Positions 6,431 through 10,885 of a stretch of 10,885 nt of DNA are shown here, piece after piece. Numbering within the stretch: the stretch's first letter is position 1; every line of letters starts with the position of its first letter. Under the pieces are notes generated by a model that had not been told where the DNA came from, made no database searches, and saw nothing but the letters and a program-made list of their open reading frames with translations. The stretch lies in assembly GCA_029777145.1 (NCBI GenBank), contig JAKOSS010000131.1, positions 1 through 10,885 on the forward strand, written 5' to 3'. Source of the stretch: Acidobacteriota bacterium. GTDB lineage: Bacteria > Acidobacteriota > Blastocatellia > Pyrinomonadales > Pyrinomonadaceae. The position numbers were made by a program, and so were the translations under genes.

Positions 6431-6443
6431 ATTGTCGCAACTG
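6431..6443 (-). repeat. Right inverted repeat of the tcmP module
   Basis: ATTGTCGCAACTG, the inverted copy (12 of 13) of the repeat at 4419-4431. It lies 26 bases after the stop of the Gp37/Gp68 gene and 79 bp before gatB. Confidence 0.5.
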
Positions 6444-6485
6444 CTGGTCGTGTAAGCGTAGCATTCCAAATTTTTCCCATCCTTT

Positions 6486-6514
6486 TTGCTGGGTGCCCCT
6501 TACTGAATTATCAT
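6486..6514 (+). promoter_or_regulatory. Candidate gatB promoter
   Basis: TTGCTG (6486-6491) and TATCAT (6509-6514, five of six matches) are separated by 17 bases. Transcription would start near 6521, one base before the gatB ATG, predicting a leaderless mRNA. That agrees with the absence of a Shine-Dalgarno sequence before gatB. The -35 matches at only three positions. Confidence 0.35.
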
Positions 6515-6521
6515 TATTTTC

Positions 6522-7991
6522 ATGAAAGAAGGTTGGGAAGCGATCATCGGGATGGAGATCCACGCGCAGCTGGCGACGGAGACCAAGATCTTTTGCGGCT
6601 GTGCGACGAGTTTCGGCGAGGAGCCGAACTCGAACACGTGCCCGGTCTGTTTGGGGCTGCCCGGCGCATTGCCGGTGCTGAACGAAAAGGTCGTCGAGTA
6701 CGGCGCGAAAGCCGCGCTGGCGCTCGGCTTGAACATCAACGAGACGTCGATCTTCTCGCGGAAGAACTACTTCTATCCTGATCTGCCGAAGGGCTATCAG
6801 ATCTCGCAGTACGACAGACCGTTCTCGTCGAACGGCGAACTCACGATCATGACGTCCGAAAGGGACGAGTCGGGCCGCGCGCACGACTGGCAGCCGATGA
6901 CGATCCACGTCGAGCGGATGCATCTCGAAGAGGACGCCGGAAAGAACGTCCACGAAGGGCTGCCCGAAACCGATAAATACTCGTACATCGATCTCAACCG
7001 CGCCGGAACGCCGCTCGGCGAGATCGTCACGTCGCCTGATTTCCGGACTTCATGGCAGGCATACGATTACGTGAACCATGTCCGCCGCGTGCTGCAGTGG
7101 GTCGGCGCTAGCGACGCGGATATGGAGAAGGGAAATCTGCGGTGCGAGGCGAACGTTTCGGTGCGCCCGATCGGTCAGGCGGAATTCAACAACAAGGTCG
7201 AACTCAAGAATCTCAACTCGGTCCGCTTCATGCAGAAGGCGATCGAATACGAGATCGAGCGACAGATCGCGGCACATGAGTCGGGCGAGGGCGTGCAGCA
7301 GGAAACGCGGCTGTGGGACGAGAAAAACAACCGGACGCGCGTCATGCGTTCGAAAGAGGACGCCCACGATTATCGCTATTTCCCCGAGCCGGATCTTCAG
7401 CCGCTGGTCGTCTCGCACGCGTTCGTCGAATCCGTGAAAGCGTCGATGCCCGAACTTCCGGACGCGATGCGCGATCGTTTCATGGACGAATTCGGACTTT
7501 CGTTCGAAGATGCGTCGCAGATCATCGGCGAAAAATCGCTCGCGAAGTTCTACGAGGACGCGGCGCGGACGTCGGGCAATCCGCGGACGACGGCGAACTT
7601 CGTTCTTTCGGAATTCGTCCGCGAGCTGAACAATTCGGGCAAATCCGCGGATCAGTCGCTGTTGACGTCCTCGGAACTCGCGGCGCTGGTCAAAACGCTT
7701 GATGCCGGAGCAATCAACAACAATCAGGCGAAAGAAGTTCTGGTCGAGGTTTTCAACACCGGAAAGACGGTCGCCGAAGTGATCAACGAGAAGGGTTTCG
7801 AGCAGATCTCGGACGTCTCGTCGATCGAGAAAATTGTTGACGAGATTATTCAAAACAACGAAAATCAGGTGAACGCATATCGAGGCGGAAACGAGAAATT
7901 GTTCGGATTCTTTGTCGGCCAGGTCATGAAGGCGTCGCAGGGGAAAGCGAATCCGAAGATCGTAAACGAAGTCCTGAAGGCAAAACTCTAA
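6522..7991 (+). CDS. gatB: Asp-tRNA(Asn)/Glu-tRNA(Gln) amidotransferase subunit B
   Basis: A 489-aa protein, full length for GatB. In the GatCAB complex it binds the misacylated tRNA and holds the kinase/transamidase site that turns Glu-tRNA(Gln) or Asp-tRNA(Asn) into the amide form, using ammonia made by GatA. IIGMEIHAQL (8-17) is the classic N-terminus. Cys25, Cys27, Cys40 and Cys43 form the zinc site, and FSRKNYFYPDLPKGYQISQ (78-96) is the family signature. YSYIDLNRAGTPLGEIVT and DMEKGNLRCEANVS follow in the catalytic cradle. The C-terminal part (about 340-488) is the GatB/YqeY tRNA-binding domain. gatA and gatC are not in the window, which is common for scattered gat genes. It starts a co-directional run of genes with short gaps. 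Confidence 0.97.
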   Translation: MKEGWEAIIGMEIHAQLATETKIFCGCATSFGEEPNSNTCPVCLGLPGALPVLNEKVVEYGAKAALALGLNINETSIFSRKNYFYPDLPKGYQISQYDRPFSSNGELTIMTSERDESGRAHDWQPMTIHVERMHLEEDAGKNVHEGLPETDKYSYIDLNRAGTPLGEIVTSPDFRTSWQAYDYVNHVRRVLQWVGASDADMEKGNLRCEANVSVRPIGQAEFNNKVELKNLNSVRFMQKAIEYEIERQIAAHESGEGVQQETRLWDEKNNRTRVMRSKEDAHDYRYFPEPDLQPLVVSHAFVESVKASMPELPDAMRDRFMDEFGLSFEDASQIIGEKSLAKFYEDAARTSGNPRTTANFVLSEFVRELNNSGKSADQSLLTSSELAALVKTLDAGAINNNQAKEVLVEVFNTGKTVAEVINEKGFEQISDVSSIEKIVDEIIQNNENQVNAYRGGNEKLFGFFVGQVMKASQGKANPKIVNEVLKAKL

Positions 7992-7996
7992 ACAGG

Positions 7997-8004
7997 AAAA
8001 GGAG
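7997..8004 (+). promoter_or_regulatory. Ribosome binding site of the first exported paralogue
   Basis: AAAAGGAG ends eight bases before the ATG at 8013. It supports this start and the signal peptide it creates. Confidence 0.6.
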
Positions 8005-8012
8005 TCCGGAAA

Positions 8013-8855
8013 ATGACGCGATCAGTTGTTCTGGCGGTTGTGACGCTGTTGCTCACCATCGTCGGACAGGTGCGCGCGCAGGACGATCCCAAGGTCCGCC
8101 GTCCGCCGAACACGCCGGCGATCGCCGACGCCAGCAACCAGGATCCCGATTCCGATTCCGAGGAACTCTCCTCTGCCGATTTTCAGCTTGATCCGAAGGC
8201 TGCGAAACGCGCGAAGATCACCAATCAGGAAAAGGAACAGTTCAAGTCCGAGCGCCGCAACGGGTTCAAATTGCTGAAGATGTACGATGCGCCGGATTGC
8301 GTCGACAGGCTTGTCGTCAATATCGGTGACGAGCGCTGCGCTTCGAATTACGAACTTTTGCCGGTCGGCTACTATTCATTTTTTTACACTGCACACGGAG
8401 AAGAATATTCCGACCTGCGGATCAGGGATGGATTCATCTACGCCGGCAACGGTCTGTTCCGGCAGGGCATGATGATCGATCTTGGCGAGGTCGATCCGAA
8501 CACGATAACCGCGACTTCGCCGGAAGCGATCTCGCTTGCGAATTATGACATCGCGACGAAGTTCGGCGATGCCGAAAAGCAACGTTCGAATCTCGAGCTC
8601 GGGGTGGAATGCGGCGCGTCGATCATGTCGTCGCGACAGAAACTGCAACAGGGACATGTTTACCTGCTGCGTGCTATCTCGTACAAACATTCCGACCGAA
8701 CGCTGTTGCCGTACAGTTACGACAACGTGATCGTGCTCAGTGTCGGGCGCGTGACCGACGACAGTATGGTCCTGATCTTGTGGCGCAAGATCGCCGACAA
8801 GAAGGCACCGCGTTTGAAGGTTGACGACAAGGACGACGAAAAAGAAAAGAACTGA
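8013..8855 (+). CDS. Exported protein of unknown function, paralogue 1
   Basis: A 280-aa protein I do not recognise. Residues 1-23 form a signal peptide (Thr-Arg, a hydrophobic stretch, then a likely cut after VRA), so it should be exported to the periplasm or beyond. The next 60 residues are charged and low in hydrophobicity, with a DPDSDSEE acidic run. The folded-looking part begins near 85. It contains Cys96 and Cys109 (CX12C), which could form a disulphide, and DLRIRDGFIYAGNGLFRQG (134-152) followed by a DLGEVD turn. It ends with LSVGRVTDDSMVLILWRK, APRLKV and a highly charged Lys/Asp/Glu tail. The block order, CX12C spacing and C-terminal motif recur in the next gene, so the two are tandem diverged duplicates. 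It lies 21 bp after gatB and is probably co-transcribed. No function can be assigned. Confidence 0.8.
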   Translation: MTRSVVLAVVTLLLTIVGQVRAQDDPKVRRPPNTPAIADASNQDPDSDSEELSSADFQLDPKAAKRAKITNQEKEQFKSERRNGFKLLKMYDAPDCVDRLVVNIGDERCASNYELLPVGYYSFFYTAHGEEYSDLRIRDGFIYAGNGLFRQGMMIDLGEVDPNTITATSPEAISLANYDIATKFGDAEKQRSNLELGVECGASIMSSRQKLQQGHVYLLRAISYKHSDRTLLPYSYDNVIVLSVGRVTDDSMVLILWRKIADKKAPRLKVDDKDDEKEKN

Positions 8856-8876
8856 CCGACAGGAGCGCCGAAACCG

Positions 8877-9704
8877 ATGCGAATCCGACTTTACTCACTG
8901 ATTGCGGTATTGCTGCTGGGTGGATCGGTTTGCGCGCAATCGGCACGTCCGAACCTGACGACGATGCCGCGGACGGACCTCTTTCCGATCCGGACAAAAC
9001 TTACGAGGGAACAAAAGGAACGGATGCAGCCCGACGCCCGCGACGTAGGGGCGTTCAGATCTCTGCTCCAGGAACCGCGGACCGGAATTGCGCGGCTTCA
9101 TCCGGATCTCGGTTGCTACGAAAACGCGAGGATACTGAAGGCCGACGAGATCTGCCGGAATGCGATCCCTGAAAGTTCGTCATACTCGTTCCGCGAGCGT
9201 GAGAATACGATCGAGGTCCTTTCCGATATTCGGTTCAAGAACGGGTTTTTCATCAGCGACGGAATTCTCACCCAGGGATTTCTCACTAATCTCGGCGACG
9301 TGGACCTTGGAAACGTCAGCCTCGAATCAGACGGGATCGGCTTCTTGCGCGAGTTCGAGCCGATGCCGGAAGCGCCGGACGCGAAAGATCAGTATTTGAC
9401 GTTGGTCAAAGGGATCAAAGCCGGCCCGTACGAATATCGCAAATATCAGAAGGCGGTCGTCGGTTCGACGTACGCATTGCGGATCGTCGCCTATCGGGGC
9501 AACGTTTACCGGTCGTACCGCGGCTGGAAATTCGATCTTCTGGAGGGCGACAAAAGGATCGATCTGATCGTCGCCTTCCGGGTCGTGCGGCAGAGCGCCG
9601 ACGGATCGATGACGATCGTCTGGAAGGAACTCGAACGGCGCGATTCTCCGCGACTCAAATTCACAAAACGCCGCGACGCGTCAAAACGCGCGGCGGCCGG
9701 GTAG
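8877..9704 (+). CDS. Exported protein of unknown function, paralogue 2
   Basis: A 275-aa protein homologous to the preceding one. It has a signal peptide (about 1-20, ending SVCA before Gln). The cysteine there is not in a good lipobox, so ordinary signal peptidase cleavage is likelier than lipoprotein processing. Cys80 and Cys93 repeat the CX12C pair. LSDIRFKNGFFISDGILTQG matches the DGFIYAGNGLFRQG block of paralogue 1, and NLGDVD matches DLGEVD. The end (VVRQSADGSMTIVWKELE, then SPRLKF) matches DDSMVLILWRK and APRLKV. The tail is basic here but mixed-charge in paralogue 1. AGGAG at 8861-8865 serves as its ribosome binding site with an 11-base spacer. The gap to paralogue 1 is 21 bp. Function unknown; a cell-envelope role is only implied by export. 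Confidence 0.8.
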   Translation: MRIRLYSLIAVLLLGGSVCAQSARPNLTTMPRTDLFPIRTKLTREQKERMQPDARDVGAFRSLLQEPRTGIARLHPDLGCYENARILKADEICRNAIPESSSYSFRERENTIEVLSDIRFKNGFFISDGILTQGFLTNLGDVDLGNVSLESDGIGFLREFEPMPEAPDAKDQYLTLVKGIKAGPYEYRKYQKAVVGSTYALRIVAYRGNVYRSYRGWKFDLLEGDKRIDLIVAFRVVRQSADGSMTIVWKELERRDSPRLKFTKRRDASKRAAAG

Positions 9705-9710
9705 GTAATC

Positions 9711-10427
9711 ATGACACTCAAAGGAAAAACCGCGGTCGTAACCGGAGCAACGAAGGGAATCGGATTTGCGATCGCCGAGCGGTTGCTCGAAGCCGGCGTC
9801 AAGGTCTTTATTTGTGCGCGCAACAAGCCGGAATTGCGTCGCGCGCTTGAGAAACTCGCCGCGTCGGGAAACGTTGAAGGCGAGGTGTGCGATGTCCGCA
9901 GCGAAGATCAGGTGCGGATGATGCTCGATCAGGCGAACCGCGTCTTCGGCGGGGTCGATATTCTCGTGAACAACGCCGGAATGGGAGTATTCGGAAAGAC
10001 CGTCGAGGAACTCTCGGGTGAAGAATTCAGACAAACGCTCGAGACAAATCTATTCGGCGTTTTCTATGCCTGTCACTACGCCGTTCCGCTGATGCGCGAG
10101 CGTGGCGGCGGTTACATCATCAACATTTCGTCCCTCGCCGGTCAGAACGCGCACCCGCGAATGGCGGCCTACAACGCCTCGAAGTTCGGCTTGAACGGAT
10201 TCTCCGAAGCCCTGATGCAGGAAGTCAGGCAGGACGACATCAAGGTCAGCTACATTTGTCCAGGGTCGGTAAACACCTACTTCGGGGGCGATACGCCGTC
10301 GAAGGACAATGCCTGGCAATTGCAGCCGGATGACATTGCCGACGTCGTCATCGATCTCCTCGACATGAACCCTCGCGCGCTTCCGAGCAAGATCGAGATC
10401 CGCCCGAGCAAACCTCCAAAACGATGA
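9711..10427 (+). CDS. Short-chain dehydrogenase/reductase (SDR)
   Basis: A 238-aa classical SDR, an NAD(P)H-dependent oxidoreductase on an alcohol or ketone. TGATKGIG (11-18) is the cofactor-binding glycine motif, NNAG is at 87-90, the catalytic Ser141 lies in NISS, and Tyr154 and Lys158 form the YxxxK pair. CPGSVNT (183-189) follows the active site. CARN (35-38) after the second strand has an arginine, which favours NADPH over NADH; this is a general rule and not proof. The length is slightly below the usual 245-255 aa. No signal peptide is seen, so it is cytosolic, unlike its exported neighbours. It starts six bases after the previous stop and overlaps the next gene by four bases. The substrate is unknown. 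Confidence 0.9.
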   Translation: MTLKGKTAVVTGATKGIGFAIAERLLEAGVKVFICARNKPELRRALEKLAASGNVEGEVCDVRSEDQVRMMLDQANRVFGGVDILVNNAGMGVFGKTVEELSGEEFRQTLETNLFGVFYACHYAVPLMRERGGGYIINISSLAGQNAHPRMAAYNASKFGLNGFSEALMQEVRQDDIKVSYICPGSVNTYFGGDTPSKDNAWQLQPDDIADVVIDLLDMNPRALPSKIEIRPSKPPKR

Positions 10428-10885
10428 AAAACCAAAGGTTCGGTCTACTTCTCCTGATCACTCTCTCGTTCGTCATCTTTTCCGCTGCGCAAGTGAACCG
10501 GGCAGACGATGCGCGCGCTGTGCTTGACGAATTTCTGACGCTGTACAAGGCCGGGGATTATTCCGCGGCACTTCCGAAGGCGGCGCGGCTTGTTGAGTTG
10601 TTCAATTCGAATCCCGATTCGTCGACATTCGACCGTGCCAATTCCTACAGATTTCTAGGGATGACGCAATTTCAGCTCGGCGAGACGAAACGTGCGGTTG
10701 AAAGTCTCGAGTCCGGTATCGCGATCCTTGAACCGGCGGCCGCGACGAACGACAAAAAGACGTTTCTCGCAAAGCTCTACGACGAGGCGGCGTTCTTTTG
10801 GTCGAAGCTGGAAAAGGCCGATCGGGCGCTCGAGTATTGCCGGAAGGCGGTCACCGCCAAAACGGAGGTTTTCGGCGGATCATCG
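10424..10885 (+). CDS. Exported TPR-repeat protein, N-terminal part (runs off the window)
   Basis: The ATG overlaps the SDR stop (ATGA), and the frame stays open to the window end, giving about 154 residues with the C-terminus missing. Residues 1-22 form a signal peptide (KNQR, then a hydrophobic stretch LLLLITLSFVIF, with SAA or NRA as cleavage sites). The rest is helical with tetratricopeptide spacing: about 33-64 (FLTLYKAGDYSAAL), 72-104 (YRFLGMTQFQLGETKRAVES) and 113-149 (YDEAAFFWSKLEKADRAL). The last ends with KTEVFG, resembling the kinesin-light-chain type of TPR. TPR domains bind partner proteins; this one would act outside the cytoplasm. The downstream part may carry another domain, so no specific role can be given. 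Confidence 0.75.
   Translation, partial: MKNQRFGLLLLITLSFVIFSAAQVNRADDARAVLDEFLTLYKAGDYSAALPKAARLVELFNSNPDSSTFDRANSYRFLGMTQFQLGETKRAVESLESGIAILEPAAATNDKKTFLAKLYDEAAFFWSKLEKADRALEYCRKAVTAKTEVFGGSS

Larger units (their letters stand above)
4419..6443 (+). mobile_element. Putative small mobile cassette carrying tcmP and a Gp37/Gp68 gene
   Basis: This 2025-bp segment is bounded by 13-bp inverted repeats matching at 12 positions. It holds a complete two-gene operon with its own promoter and ribosome binding site, and its GC content is lower than that of neighbouring genes. Gp37/Gp68-type proteins are known from phages and other mobile DNA. There is no transposase or integrase, and I found no target-site duplication directly outside the repeats. 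A non-autonomous element mobilised in trans is one reading; a transferred operon with a chance inverted repeat is the alternative. Confidence 0.35.
6406..6521. other. Gap between the Gp37/Gp68 gene and gatB
   Basis: This 116-bp gap holds the right inverted repeat (6431-6443) and a candidate gatB promoter. A T-rich stretch (about 6470-6487) has no preceding stem, so I see no convincing terminator for the upstream operon. Confidence 0.5.

Noticed and set aside
4405..6460. Target-site duplication directly outside the inverted repeats
   Set aside because: The flanks (TTCAGT on the left and CTGGTC on the right) do not match, so insertion by a duplicating transposase is not shown.
7050..7853. A 267-codon minus-strand frame inside gatB
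   Set aside because: It is fully antisense to gatB, and its composition is typical of a shadow frame.
1..10885. CRISPR array, tRNA, rRNA or transposase gene
   Set aside because: No regularly spaced long repeats, no cloverleaf-like sequence, no rRNA segments and no transposase motifs were seen on either strand by eye.

Overview
The window looks like chromosomal DNA from a GC-rich Gram-negative bacterium. I suspect the Acidobacteriota (Blastocatellia/Pyrinomonadaceae-like) from the general look of the genes and codon use, but there is no rRNA gene or other decisive marker, so this is an inference. Sampled native DNA is about 62% GC (6901-6960). One inserted-looking segment is poorer, about 42% at 4621-4680 and 53% at 5041-5100.

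Left part (1-4378): four genes in alternating orientation. They are the tail of an MBL-fold hydrolase of the LACTB2 type (+), a class I SAM-dependent methyltransferase (-), a 585-aa radical SAM protein with a B12-binding-like N-terminus (+), and a FabF-type beta-ketoacyl-ACP synthase with an intact Cys-His-His-Lys active site (-). The methyltransferase and radical SAM genes diverge from a 78-bp promoter region. Both convergent gaps (317-480 and 3019-3109) hold short repeats with a 7-bp period. The mix of methyltransferase, radical SAM enzyme and ketosynthase suggests lipid or polyketide-like metabolism; no product can be named.

Middle (about 4419-6443): a compact two-gene module of tcmP (three-Cys-motif partner protein) and a Gp37/Gp68 (DUF5131) three-Cys-motif protein, translationally coupled by an ATGA overlap. 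It has a near-consensus promoter (TTGACA-N18-TATGAT) and a strong AGGAGG ribosome binding site before a TTG start. An inverted repeat matching at 12 of 13 bases lies just outside both ends (4419-4431 and 6431-6443). With the lower GC, this suggests a small mobile cassette that carries no transposase of its own. This is the most interesting part of the window.

Right part (6522-10885): an apparent co-directional run of gatB (tRNA-dependent amidotransferase subunit B), two tandem, diverged paralogues of an unrecognised exported protein sharing a CX12C pair, a short-chain dehydrogenase, and the start of an exported TPR protein that runs off the window. Gaps are 21, 21 and 6 bp, then a 4-bp overlap, so co-transcription is likely. 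No tRNA, rRNA, CRISPR array or transposase gene was seen.
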